DNA from: Bacteroidia bacterium
Lineage (GTDB): Bacteria; Bacteroidota; Bacteroidia; Flavobacteriales_E; Vicingaceae
DNA length: 35,788 bases
Reading direction: 5' to 3'
Assembly: GCA_030429925.1 (NCBI GenBank)
Contig: JAUIGQ010000012.1
Location: forward strand, 1 to 35,788
Position 1 is the stretch's first letter. Each line of letters begins with the position of its first letter. A program made the position numbers and the translations under genes. The notes beneath the pieces are model-generated. The model saw only the letters and a list, made by a program, of their open reading frames with translations, had not been told where the DNA came from and did not search any database. This document shows, piece by piece, positions 26,208 through 33,148 of this stretch.

Positions 26208-26690
26208 ATGAAGACCAATCGCATGATCATATTGATCAATAAGCTTGTTGAAACAAAAGAAGAAATAGATACCGGAGGAATAAGTGCCCAGAGTTTATTT
26301 AGATCATATCAGGAATCTCAAAATTATTCTCTTAGTAGGGATGATATTTTTATTGGAGCTGATGCTCATTATAACACAGTTATAGATAGATTAGAAGAGT
26401 TTGCCTTGCTTTCTCATTTGCGCCCTGGTTGTTTGGAAGTCATGTACTATTCAAGTTTTGCTAAAATAGAAGCGTTATTCAATTCTGATTATGAAGATCA
26501 TTTACAGTTTTATGATCAATCTGCCAGTTATACCAATTTGATGAAAGTGCTGGATAAATTCCACAATCAATTTGAGTTGAAGTTCGTTCGCCCCCACTCA
26601 ACCCATTCTTTTTTCCCAAAAAGAAATGATACAGAGAACAAAAGTCATGGAATAAGTTCAACAAGTCAGGCTCAATTGCGGTTGGCATAG
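26208..26690 (+). CDS. Hypothetical protein, C-terminus encoded by a repeat
   Basis: The frame gives 160 residues with no signal peptide or membrane segment and no recognised family. The N-terminal 130 residues look protein-like and mostly helical, with aromatic and acidic residues (RPGCLEVMYYSSFAKIEALF, DYEDHLQFYDQSASYTNLMK). The last 25 or so (from SFFPKRNDTENKS) are encoded by a copy of the hairpin repeat seen at 22955 and 23322, so the original C-terminus may have been replaced. Met6 (26223) is an alternative start; a 13-codon out-of-frame ATG at 26201 overlaps the start. It could be a decaying gene. It stands between divergent leuS and the next plus-strand operon. Confidence 0.5.
   Translation: MKTNRMIILINKLVETKEEIDTGGISAQSLFRSYQESQNYSLSRDDIFIGADAHYNTVIDRLEEFALLSHLRPGCLEVMYYSSFAKIEALFNSDYEDHLQFYDQSASYTNLMKVLDKFHNQFELKFVRPHSTHSFFPKRNDTENKSHGISSTSQAQLRLA
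26606..26650. repeat. Hairpin repeat, copy 3, inside an ORF
   Basis: TTCTTTTT (26606-26613) pairs with AAAAAGAA (26618-26625) around TCCC, followed after a short gap by GAACAAAAGTC. The layout matches the copies at 22955 and 23322. It lies in the 3' end of the hypothetical gene at 26208-26690. Confidence 0.5.
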
Positions 26691-26797
26691 AAATACTCAT
26701 AAACAATGAATGATAAGAAGGATATTCAACTGACATTTGACAAGAAAAGGAGAGGAAGATTTTAGAGGTTTATATCGTTCAACATCTGATCTAGACT

Positions 26798-26827
26798 TTT
26801 GAGAAGGGCTTTCTTTCTATATCTTTA
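26798..26827 (+). promoter_or_regulatory. Weak promoter candidate for the 133-residue protein and kinase operon
   Basis: TTTG at 26798-26801 and TATCTTTA at 26820-26827, 18 bases apart, resemble the Bacteroidota promoter with one mismatch in the -7 box. The leader would be about 28 bases. Confidence 0.35.
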
Positions 26828-26860
26828 GCGGAAATCAATTATTAACTAATACAAGCTAAA

Positions 26861-27262
26861 ATGAGCAGTTGGTCAATCACCCCAAATGAAGAAAATGAAG
26901 AACCCTTAACGGTAACGGTATCAGGTCCTTCATTTGTCAAAGTAAGTGTCATTGGAATTCTAGTTGATTATGGTGATCTGATTCCTTCCATGCAATCAGA
27001 TATAGAAGAAGAATTGCCAAGTAACAATCAGCCAACAAATTCCGATCAAGTTTTAATTCAATATGTCCAAGAGGATGCTACAGGTGGCAACACTTCTGCT
27101 ATCTATTCAGGAGCTGAGGTAGCTGATGTTGTATTTGAAGAAACTACAGATTATGATTATATCTGTGTCTTATATGATATAACTGATGTAGCCAATCCGG
27201 AAATAAAGCAAGCTAAAAGGTCGAAAGGAAAGCTGCATAAACCTTCAGGTACTGATCTGTAG
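26861..27262 (+). CDS. Small acidic protein of unknown role, in the kinase operon
   Basis: The 133-residue product has no signal peptide, begins MSSWSITPNEENEEPLTVTV and is rich in Asp, Glu, Val and Thr, with strand-like stretches (VKVSVIGILVDYGDLIPSM, YDYICVLYDITDV) and a basic tail (KQAKRSKGKLHK). No family is recognised. It ends 10 bases before the histidine kinase start, so it is probably cotranscribed with the kinase and response regulator. A role as an accessory or output of that system is a guess from position only. Confidence 0.65.
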   Translation: MSSWSITPNEENEEPLTVTVSGPSFVKVSVIGILVDYGDLIPSMQSDIEEELPSNNQPTNSDQVLIQYVQEDATGGNTSAIYSGAEVADVVFEETTDYDYICVLYDITDVANPEIKQAKRSKGKLHKPSGTDL

Positions 27263-27272
27263 TAAATTCCCT

Positions 27273-29117
27273 ATGGGTATTAGATCCAGAGTTAGGCGAC
27301 TTTTTGTCAAAAAGGTCTCTATTCGTCATTTATTGGGGATAGGTCTTTTTATCTATTCATTTTCAATTCTTGGTCAAGAGAAGGATGAAGCTCTATGGCA
27401 AAAGATCTCAGACATCTATTTGGAAGCCGATGAGTTGACCTATTCAAATATGGATAGCTCTATACTTTTGCTAGATAGTGCATTTTCAATGGTAGCTCTT
27501 CCTTATGATACTTCACGTTATGCAGATATGCTAGGGCTTAAAGGGTATAATTTTCAAGTTTTAGGGCATTATGATTCTTCCATGCACTATTACCTGAAAA
27601 CCCTTCAGTTCAAGAGGCTTGTAAGGGATAGTCTTGGAATTTCTCACTCCTACATCTATATGGCCAATCTTAGCTATTTTCTAAATGACTATGATAACTG
27701 TAGATCATTTAGCAGGAAGAGTATTGAAGTTTTAAAAAGTATCCGGGCCAATGGAAGGCACTTCGCTAATTGTTACAATGTATTTGCACTAACTTATTTT
27801 GATCAGGATCAACTGGATTCGGCTCTCAAGTACTTTTTGATTGGATTATCCTATTTGGAGAATGATAGTATAGAAAGGGAAAGTGCATACACCTCTTTTT
27901 ATGACAATATAGGTCAGATCTTGGAGGAGAAAGATTTGAAAGATGAAGCTATCGCATATTATAGAAAGTCTTTGAAAATCAGCTTATCCATGGGCTGGGT
28001 TGATGATCAATTGTGGACTTATAATCGTTTGATCCAGACATTTCTTAGTGAAAGAATGCTTGATAGTGCGAGAAAATATGTCAGCTTATCACGTTCTATA
28101 TTTTCAAAGTCTGCCGATCGAGATATAAAAAAGGATATTGTTCAATCTGAAGCCATCTTTTATGGGAGTGTTCATCAATTGGACAGCATGAAGATGAAGC
28201 TAATTGAGTATTCTACACTTGCAGAAGAGCTGATTGAAGCCAGAACAAAAGCAAATATTCAAGAAATGGCTGCTAAGTATGAGCTTGAGCGAAAAGAAAG
28301 TGCACTGGCTATTGCAAAGGAGCATGCAGCTAGATTGAGACAAGAAACTAAGAACCAGAGGATATTGCTATTCTTTGCAGTGGTCGGATTAGTTGTATTG
28401 CTGCTTATTCTATTCTTCTTGAGGAAGTTCTATCATCAGAGGAGAAGAATGTCATTGATGGAATTAGAGATCAAAGACAATAAATTAGATGAATTAATGG
28501 CCTCTCAAGAGTCGAAGACCTATGCAGCAATGCTGAAGGGACAGCAGCAAGAGCGAGAGAGAATAGCAAGAGACCTGCACGATAGGCTGGGAGGAACCTT
28601 GGCTGCCTTGAAACATTCTTTAAGGAGTCCTGAGAATAAGATCAAAGAGGAGGATCTGGAGATCGTTGATCAGGCGGTGAAAGAAGTGAGGGATGTATCT
28701 CACAACCTGGCTAGCACTCAATTTGCAGATTTTGGATTGAGCGAGGCACTTGGGCAGCTTAAGTCTACCATTGAGAATGTTGGGGAAGTAAAGTTTGAGG
28801 TTTATTTGCACCCTTCAACTTCCAAGCTGGAGCAAAAGGTAACCATTGAACTATATCGAATTGTTCAAGAGCTATTGAGCAATACTCTAAAGCATGCAGA
28901 TGCCAATGAGATCTCTGTGCAAACGAATTTCACTGAGAATATCTTTAATCTGATCTATGAAGATAATGGAAGAGGTTTTGACCCCTTCAAGGTTCAGAGA
29001 GGAATGGGCTTAGACAATATGAGAGCTAGAGTGAAAAAAATTGGTGGAGTTATGAATATAGATGCAGAAATAGGAAGAGGAACTATAGTGATAATTGAAA
29101 TAAACCAAAAGTCATGA
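27273..29117 (+). CDS. TPR-containing sensor histidine kinase (HisKA_3 type)
   Basis: The 614-residue kinase has a basic N-terminus and signal-like segment (LLGIGLFIYSFSILG, about 20-34), a periplasmic sensor of tetratricopeptide repeats (about 60-300), a coiled coil, one membrane helix (about 365-387) and a cytoplasmic kinase core. The phosphorylated His is His436 in ERIARDLHDRLGGTLAALKH, the HisKA_3 box of NarL-type systems. The ATPase part shows IVQELLSNTLKHADANEIS (N box) and EDNGRGFDP and GMGLDNMRARV (G boxes). The stop codon overlaps the response regulator start by 4 bases (ATGA), so they are a translationally coupled pair. The signal sensed is unknown. Confidence 0.93.
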   Translation: MGIRSRVRRLFVKKVSIRHLLGIGLFIYSFSILGQEKDEALWQKISDIYLEADELTYSNMDSSILLLDSAFSMVALPYDTSRYADMLGLKGYNFQVLGHYDSSMHYYLKTLQFKRLVRDSLGISHSYIYMANLSYFLNDYDNCRSFSRKSIEVLKSIRANGRHFANCYNVFALTYFDQDQLDSALKYFLIGLSYLENDSIERESAYTSFYDNIGQILEEKDLKDEAIAYYRKSLKISLSMGWVDDQLWTYNRLIQTFLSERMLDSARKYVSLSRSIFSKSADRDIKKDIVQSEAIFYGSVHQLDSMKMKLIEYSTLAEELIEARTKANIQEMAAKYELERKESALAIAKEHAARLRQETKNQRILLFFAVVGLVVLLLILFFLRKFYHQRRRMSLMELEIKDNKLDELMASQESKTYAAMLKGQQQERERIARDLHDRLGGTLAALKHSLRSPENKIKEEDLEIVDQAVKEVRDVSHNLASTQFADFGLSEALGQLKSTIENVGEVKFEVYLHPSTSKLEQKVTIELYRIVQELLSNTLKHADANEISVQTNFTENIFNLIYEDNGRGFDPFKVQRGMGLDNMRARVKKIGGVMNIDAEIGRGTIVIIEINQKS

Positions 29118-29740
29118 TCAAAGTGGTAATCGTTGATGATCACAAACTATTCCGACAGGGACTAGGAGTGATGCTAGCTGCTAAAGAAGATATTGATGTA
29201 GTAGATAAGTACGAAAGTGCAGTTCAGTTGCTCAAGTTCTTGCCTCACCTTGAAGTAGATCTTATTCTCATGGATATAGATATGCCTGAAATGGATGGGA
29301 TCTCAGCACTGGCTGAGGTATATAAGTTAAAGCCTGATGTGAAGACAGCTATATTGTCAATGCATCTAAACAGTAAAAAGATACAGGAGGCAGTGGCAGC
29401 AAAGACAAATGGGTATTTACTTAAAACTTCTAGTGATGAAGAAGTTGCTGAAGCAATAAGAGAGATCATAAAAGGGAACGATTACTTTGCTAAGGAAGCA
29501 CAAGCAGAACTCATAGAAAGCTATCGGAAGCAAGATGATCCCGGATATGTTGAGCTAACTCCCAGAGAAAAGGATATTTTGAAATTAGTATGTCAAGAAC
29601 TGAATTCTCAGGAAATAGCAAAGAAGCTATTTATCTCAGTTCACACTGCAGAAACGCATAGAAGAAACTTATTAAGCAAGACGGGTTGTAAGAACTCGGT
29701 GGGTTTGGTAAAGTTTGCTATGGAAAACAATTTGATCTAA
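29114..29740 (+). CDS. NarL/LuxR-type response regulator
   Basis: The 208-residue regulator has a receiver domain (1-125) with acidic pair Asp8/Asp9, the phospho-acceptor Asp54 in LILMDIDMPEMDG and the conserved Lys in GYLLKTS. The C-terminal LuxR helix-turn-helix domain (about 146-208) shows LTPREKDILKLVCQELNSQE and ISVHTAETHRRNLLSKTG. It is the partner of the overlapping histidine kinase. The gene-free stretch next to it, with two candidate small RNAs, could include targets, but no binding site has been tested. Confidence 0.95.
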   Translation: MIKVVIVDDHKLFRQGLGVMLAAKEDIDVVDKYESAVQLLKFLPHLEVDLILMDIDMPEMDGISALAEVYKLKPDVKTAILSMHLNSKKIQEAVAAKTNGYLLKTSSDEEVAEAIREIIKGNDYFAKEAQAELIESYRKQDDPGYVELTPREKDILKLVCQELNSQEIAKKLFISVHTAETHRRNLLSKTGCKNSVGLVKFAMENNLI

Positions 29741-29815
29741 GGTAAATAACGTAGGTATATACACTTATTTCGATGAAATTGGCAATTTGTGCAATTAATC
29801 AATGGATTTTATCGA

Positions 29816-29823
29816 TATATTTG
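29816..29823 (+). promoter_or_regulatory. -7 element of small-RNA candidate A
   Basis: TATATTTG is a perfect TAnnTTTG match. The nearest TTTG upstream (29786-29789) is 26 bases away, longer than usual. Transcription would start near 29830, giving an RNA of about 120 bases ending at the terminator at 29919-29953. Confidence 0.5.
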
Positions 29824-29829
29824 TATTGC

Positions 29830-29953
29830 GAACCTTAGTAAAAGTTGAACCTAGGAGTAACCAATTACGAAGCTTGTCATCTTTGCTTTTAGCGTTTGAC
29901 ACAATTTTTACTACACCTAGCCATCTCGTTATTCGAGATGGCTTTTTCTTTTT
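29830..29953 (+). ncRNA. Small-RNA candidate A
   Basis: This non-coding stretch follows a perfect TAnnTTTG element and ends in an intrinsic terminator. AGTAAAAGTTG (29837-29847) can pair over 11 positions with CAATTTTTACT (29902-29912), with one G-U pair, closing a large domain. Inside, GTAA-ccaa-TTAC forms a small hairpin and GAAGC/GCTTT presents UUGUCAUCUUU in a loop. It shares the ordered motifs ACCTAG, AACCAAT and AGCTTGTCATCT (29871-29882) with candidate B downstream. No ORF of useful length is present. It could alternatively be a 3' UTR of the response regulator mRNA. Confidence 0.55.
29919..29953 (+). terminator. Terminator of candidate A (and possibly of the kinase operon)
   Basis: AGCCATCTCG (29919-29928) and CGAGATGGCT (29934-29943) form a perfect 10-bp stem with a 5-base loop, followed by TTTTCTTTTT. 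Confidence 0.95.
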
Positions 29954-29966
29954 AGCTATTTCATAA

Positions 29967-29986
29967 AATACTCATTTATGAGTATT
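29967..29986. promoter_or_regulatory. Perfect palindrome upstream of candidate B
   Basis: AATACTCAT (29967-29975) and ATGAGTATT (29978-29986) are perfect inverted arms separated by two T. It lies between the terminator of A and candidate B, where no TAnnTTTG box was found, and could be an operator for a dimeric regulator or an RNA hairpin. Confidence 0.45.
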
Positions 29987-29989
29987 GAC

Positions 29990-30111
29990 TTCAACTTATT
30001 GGATGAGGACTTTTATCCTGTACCTAGTGAAATATAAACCAATAGCTTGTCATCTACTGTGTATACTGGGTGTGAAACGGTTGGGGTTGTCTTAGACAAC
30101 CCCTTCTTTTT
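29990..30111 (+). ncRNA. Small-RNA candidate B
   Basis: The stretch between the terminator of A and a second intrinsic terminator carries ACCTAG (30022-30027), AACCAAT (30037-30043) and AGCTTGTCATCT (30044-30055), in the same order as candidate A. ACCTAGT (30022-30028) can pair with ACTGGGT (30065-30071), leaving the shared 12-mer in the enclosed loop. The 5' end is not defined: no TAnnTTTG element is visible, so the start given is approximate. Because the terminator at 29919-29953 should stop upstream transcription, a separate promoter is inferred. Confidence 0.5.
30083..30111 (+). terminator. Terminator of candidate B
   Basis: GGGGTTGTC (30083-30091) and GACAACCCC (30095-30103) form a 9-bp stem with loop TTA, followed by TTCTTTTT. 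There is no T-run on the other side, so it serves plus-strand transcripts only, although the neighbouring gene is on the minus strand. Confidence 0.92.
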
Positions 30112-30112
30112 G

Positions 30113-30718
30113 TCAGGAGTTGAGGTAATCTTTATTGGTCTGTTCGATCAAGTTCCAGATCTCGTCTTTTCCGGTCTTGGTTTGAGAGGATGTGGTGACC
30201 CAGGGGGGCATTACCTCCCATTCTTTTAACATGGCCTTTTTATAAGCAGCTAAGTTCTTGTTCAATGCAGAACTGCTTAGCTTGTCTATCTTGGTGAAGA
30301 TGATCACAAAGGGGATCTGGTCTCTGCCTAATTGTGCCATGAATTCGAGGTCGATGCGCTGTGCCGGATGTCGACTGTCTATCAAGACAAAGGTGTATAG
30401 TAGGTTTCTCCTATTGATCAGATAGGATCTAATGAATTTATCCCATTTTGCCCTCTCTGATTTAGATGCTTTTGCATATCCATAGCCAGGTAGGTCTACT
30501 AAGTATATGTTTTCATTTACGATGAAGTGATTGATCAATTGGGTCTTTCCGGGTGTTGATGAGGTTTTAGCCAAAGCTTTCCTCTCACATAACATATTGA
30601 TCAATGAAGATTTGCCAACATTCGACCTGCCTATAAAAGCATACTCGGGAAATTCAGGCTCGGGACATTTTTTAGGATCCGTATTACTGATCAAGAATTC
30701 GGCAGAATGGATCTTCAT
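30113..30718 (-). CDS. engB: Ribosome biogenesis GTPase YsxC/EngB
   Basis: This 201-residue TRAFAC GTPase is needed for late assembly of the 50S subunit. G motifs are complete: G1 GRSNVGKSS (30-38), G2 in STPGKTQ, G3 DLPGYGYA (75-82), G4 TKID (142-145). The N-terminal KIHSAEFLISN and the C-terminal TSSQTKTGKDEIW (G5 region) are typical. It lies 3 bases after the alpha/beta hydrolase gene and is very likely cotranscribed with it. It ends one base after the terminator of the converging RNA candidate B. Confidence 0.97.
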   Translation of the reverse strand: MKIHSAEFLISNTDPKKCPEPEFPEYAFIGRSNVGKSSLINMLCERKALAKTSSTPGKTQLINHFIVNENIYLVDLPGYGYAKASKSERAKWDKFIRSYLINRRNLLYTFVLIDSRHPAQRIDLEFMAQLGRDQIPFVIIFTKIDKLSSSALNKNLAAYKKAMLKEWEVMPPWVTTSSQTKTGKDEIWNLIEQTNKDYLNS

Positions 30719-30721
30719 GCC

Positions 30722-31450
30722 TTAGATCTTCTTGCTTAGCCATTTGTCCAAGATCTCATTGAACTCCTTTGGATGTTCCATCATGGCTGCATGACCACAT
30801 TTGTCGATCCAGTATAGCTCCGAATCTTGAAGGTGTTCGTGAAATTCCTCAGCAACTTCAGGTGGGGTGATTGAATCATTCTTCCCCCAAATTAAACAGG
30901 CAGGCATCTTGAACTTGTCTAGGTCTTTGGCCATATTATGTCTTATGGCAGACTTCGCCATTGCAAGGATCCTAATAAGTTTGTTCTTGTCATTAACGAT
31001 CTTGAATACCTCATCTACCAGCTCGTCAGTTGCAACTGCCGGGTCATAAAAAGTAATGGCGATCTTTTTCCTCAAGTACTCCTTGTCATACAAACCTGAA
31101 CTTCCTGTTAGCACCATGGAATGTACCTTGTCCGGAATGTCCAATGCACATACAAGAGCTATGTGGCCTCCAAGGGAGTTTCCCAATAAGGTTACGTTGC
31201 TAAGACCCTTATGATCAATAAATTTCTTGATATACTTTGCCATACTTCCCACGCTGGTCTTGATCAATGGCAGACTGTATAGAGGCATGATCGGAACGAT
31301 CACTCTGTATTTATGAGAGAACTCATCAATTACCTCTTCGAAATTGCTAAGTGCTCCAAAGAGTCCGTGTAGAATAAGGATGGTGTGTCCTTCCCCTTTT
31401 TCAAGGTATTCGAACTTCCCTTCCTTCTTGATGTAATCTTGGTATTTCAT
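30722..31450 (-). CDS. Alpha/beta hydrolase
   Basis: The 242-residue enzyme has the alpha/beta-hydrolase fold with a full triad: Ser92 in GNSLGGH, Asp192 in WGKNDSITP and His220 in KCGHAAMMEHP. The oxyanion region is LHGLFGALSNF (28-38). It has no signal peptide, so it is probably cytoplasmic. It resembles the BioH/MhpC-like group, but its substrate cannot be read from the sequence. It sits first in a two-gene unit with engB, divergent from mraZ. Confidence 0.92.
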   Translation of the reverse strand: MKYQDYIKKEGKFEYLEKGEGHTILILHGLFGALSNFEEVIDEFSHKYRVIVPIMPLYSLPLIKTSVGSMAKYIKKFIDHKGLSNVTLLGNSLGGHIALVCALDIPDKVHSMVLTGSSGLYDKEYLRKKIAITFYDPAVATDELVDEVFKIVNDKNKLIRILAMAKSAIRHNMAKDLDKFKMPACLIWGKNDSITPPEVAEEFHEHLQDSELYWIDKCGHAAMMEHPKEFNEILDKWLSKKI

Positions 31451-31466
31451 AAGCGCGACTGAGCTC

Positions 31467-31474
31467 CAAAAATA
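31467..31474 (-). promoter_or_regulatory. Candidate -7 element for the hydrolase-engB unit
   Basis: TATTTTTG on the minus strand fits TAnnTTTG and would begin transcription about 10 bases before the hydrolase ATG. A -33 TTTG at normal distance was not found. Confidence 0.4.
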
Positions 31475-31637
31475 GCAAATAAATCCAGCTTACTATATCA
31501 GCAATATTGTGAGCAATTCCACCATCTTTTTTGCTTTTCCCACCTTTCTATAAAATTCTGTATCTACTGTCATTGCTGTAAAATTCAAATAGGACAATCT
31601 CAAACCACTAGCTAACCCGTTGAAAGTTATCAACAAA

Positions 31638-31664
31638 GTGGTAAAAAGTGGTAAATTGTGGTAA
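31638..31664 (+). promoter_or_regulatory. Three MraZ boxes upstream of mraZ
   Basis: GTGGTAAA occurs three times at an exact 10-base spacing (GTGGT at 31638, 31648 and 31658). MraZ proteins bind direct GTGG-type repeats one helical turn apart before their own gene, so this is the likely autoregulatory operator of the division cluster. A weak -7-like TATTTTTA lies at 31674-31681. Confidence 0.85.
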
Positions 31665-31717
31665 AATTATCAATATTTTTACATCCAATTAGCTGAAACC
31701 TGCGCCAATTCAAGCAT

Positions 31718-32179
31718 ATGTCGAGCTTCATAGGAGAATTTGATTGTAAACTAGATGCCAAGGGTCGCCTGATGGTGCCCTCGGGTCTGCGCAAGCAATT
31801 GGATCCTGCGGCAAACGAAAGTTTCGTTCTGAACCGTGGCTTTGAGCAGTGCTTGGTGTTGTATCCAAAGAACGATTGGGAAAGGATCTCGGCCGAAGTG
31901 AATCAGTTGAATCAGTATGTCAAGAAGAACAGGGATTTCATTCGCTATTTCTACAGAGGGGCAACTGAATTGGGTTTGGATGGAACAGGAAGATTGCTTC
32001 TTCCAAAGCGGTTACAGCAGTATGCGGGAATAGAGAAAGAGGTTGTGCTCTTTGCTTATTCAGATAGAATTGAAGTGTGGGATAAGGATAGATATGAAGG
32101 CTTGTTGACTGATGAGCCGGAAGATTTTGCCAATCTGGCGGAAGAGGTTATGGGGGATAAGAGTAATGAGCAAGAGTAG
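31718..32179 (+). CDS. mraZ: Transcriptional regulator MraZ
   Basis: The 153-residue protein has two SpoVT/AbrB-like halves, each with the DxxGR(L)xxP signature: DAKGRLMVP (13-21) and DGTGRLLLP (88-96). MraZ forms rings that bind GTGG repeats and represses its own division and cell-wall gene cluster. Three such repeats lie 54-80 bases upstream. The stop codon lies within a 13-base tandem duplication (GAGTAATGAGCAA then GAGTAGTGAGCAA, 32161-32186). It heads mraZ-rsmH-ftsL-ftsI-murE. Confidence 0.97.
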   Translation: MSSFIGEFDCKLDAKGRLMVPSGLRKQLDPAANESFVLNRGFEQCLVLYPKNDWERISAEVNQLNQYVKKNRDFIRYFYRGATELGLDGTGRLLLPKRLQQYAGIEKEVVLFAYSDRIEVWDKDRYEGLLTDEPEDFANLAEEVMGDKSNEQE

Positions 32180-32233
32180 TGAGCAAGAGGGTTAAGGTGA
32201 AAAATAAAATGAAAATAGGAGAGCAAATAGTAT

Positions 32234-33148
32234 ATGAGTGATAGGGAGTATCATGATCCTGCCTTATTAGAAGAGAGTCTTGATGGGCTCTCGATCAAAG
32301 CCGACGGTTGCTACGTAGATGTGACATTTGGCGGTGGCGGACACTCTCGCGCAATACTCGAACGGCTTTCTGATAACGGAAAGCTGTTTGCTTTTGATCA
32401 AGATCCTGATGCTAGAAGGAATGCAATTGAAGACCCTAGATTCCAGCTGATAGATCAAAACTTTTCTTTTCTCACCAACTATCTCAAGATGTATAAAATG
32501 ATCCCTGTTGATGGGGTCCTCGCAGACCTGGGAGTTTCTTTTCATCAATTCGATGAAGCTGAAAGGGGCTTTTCCTTCAGATTCGATGGCCCGCTTGATA
32601 TGCGAATGGATCGGAAAAGGGAGAAGACGGCTGCCCAGATCCTCAATGTGTATGCTGAGGAAGATCTGGCACTCTTGCTTAAGAACTATGGAGAGCTAAG
32701 ACAGGCCAAGGCCATAGCAGCCAAGATCGTTCAGAGAAGGGCTGGTGCTGAGTTCAAAGAGATTGCCGACTTCAAAGAGATACTGAAAGGGTTCGTCCCT
32801 GAAAAGCATCTTCACTCTTTCATGGCTCAGGCTTTCCAGGCTTTGAGGATTGAAGTGAATCAAGAAATGGAAGTGCTTGAAAGTCTCTTGGAGCAGAGCA
32901 AAGAGGTTTTAGCTGAGGGTGGTCGAATGGTGGTGATCACCTATCATTCCTTAGAAGATAGAATGGTGAAGAATTACTTCAGAAGTGGAAATATTCATGG
33001 AAAGCAAGAAAAGGATCTCTACGGGAATCTTCTTCGACCATTTGAGCCAGTAAATAGAAAGCCCATTGTGCCTTCTCAGAATGAGATAAAAAGAAATAAT
33101 AGGTCGCGCAGCGCCAAATTGAGAATTGCTGAAAGAGCAAAGAGTTAA
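32234..33148 (+). CDS. rsmH: 16S rRNA (cytosine-1402 N4) methyltransferase RsmH
   Basis: The 304-residue enzyme (also MraW) methylates C1402 in the ribosomal decoding centre. The N-terminal YHDPALLEESLDGL, the SAM loop YVDVTFGGGGHS (27-38), DGVLADLGVSFHQFD, and ITYHSLEDRMVKNYF blocks are all characteristic. The C-terminal RSAKLRIAER matches the family. It starts 54 bases after mraZ; ftsL begins directly after its stop, with no spacer. Confidence 0.97.
   Translation: MSDREYHDPALLEESLDGLSIKADGCYVDVTFGGGGHSRAILERLSDNGKLFAFDQDPDARRNAIEDPRFQLIDQNFSFLTNYLKMYKMIPVDGVLADLGVSFHQFDEAERGFSFRFDGPLDMRMDRKREKTAAQILNVYAEEDLALLLKNYGELRQAKAIAAKIVQRRAGAEFKEIADFKEILKGFVPEKHLHSFMAQAFQALRIEVNQEMEVLESLLEQSKEVLAEGGRMVVITYHSLEDRMVKNYFRSGNIHGKQEKDLYGNLLRPFEPVNRKPIVPSQNEIKRNNRSRSAKLRIAERAKS

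Noticed and set aside
29978-30037. 19-codon frame starting MSIDFNLL in candidate B
   Set aside because: Looks peptide-like, but it starts inside the palindrome and candidate A has no counterpart, so shared RNA motifs explain the region better.
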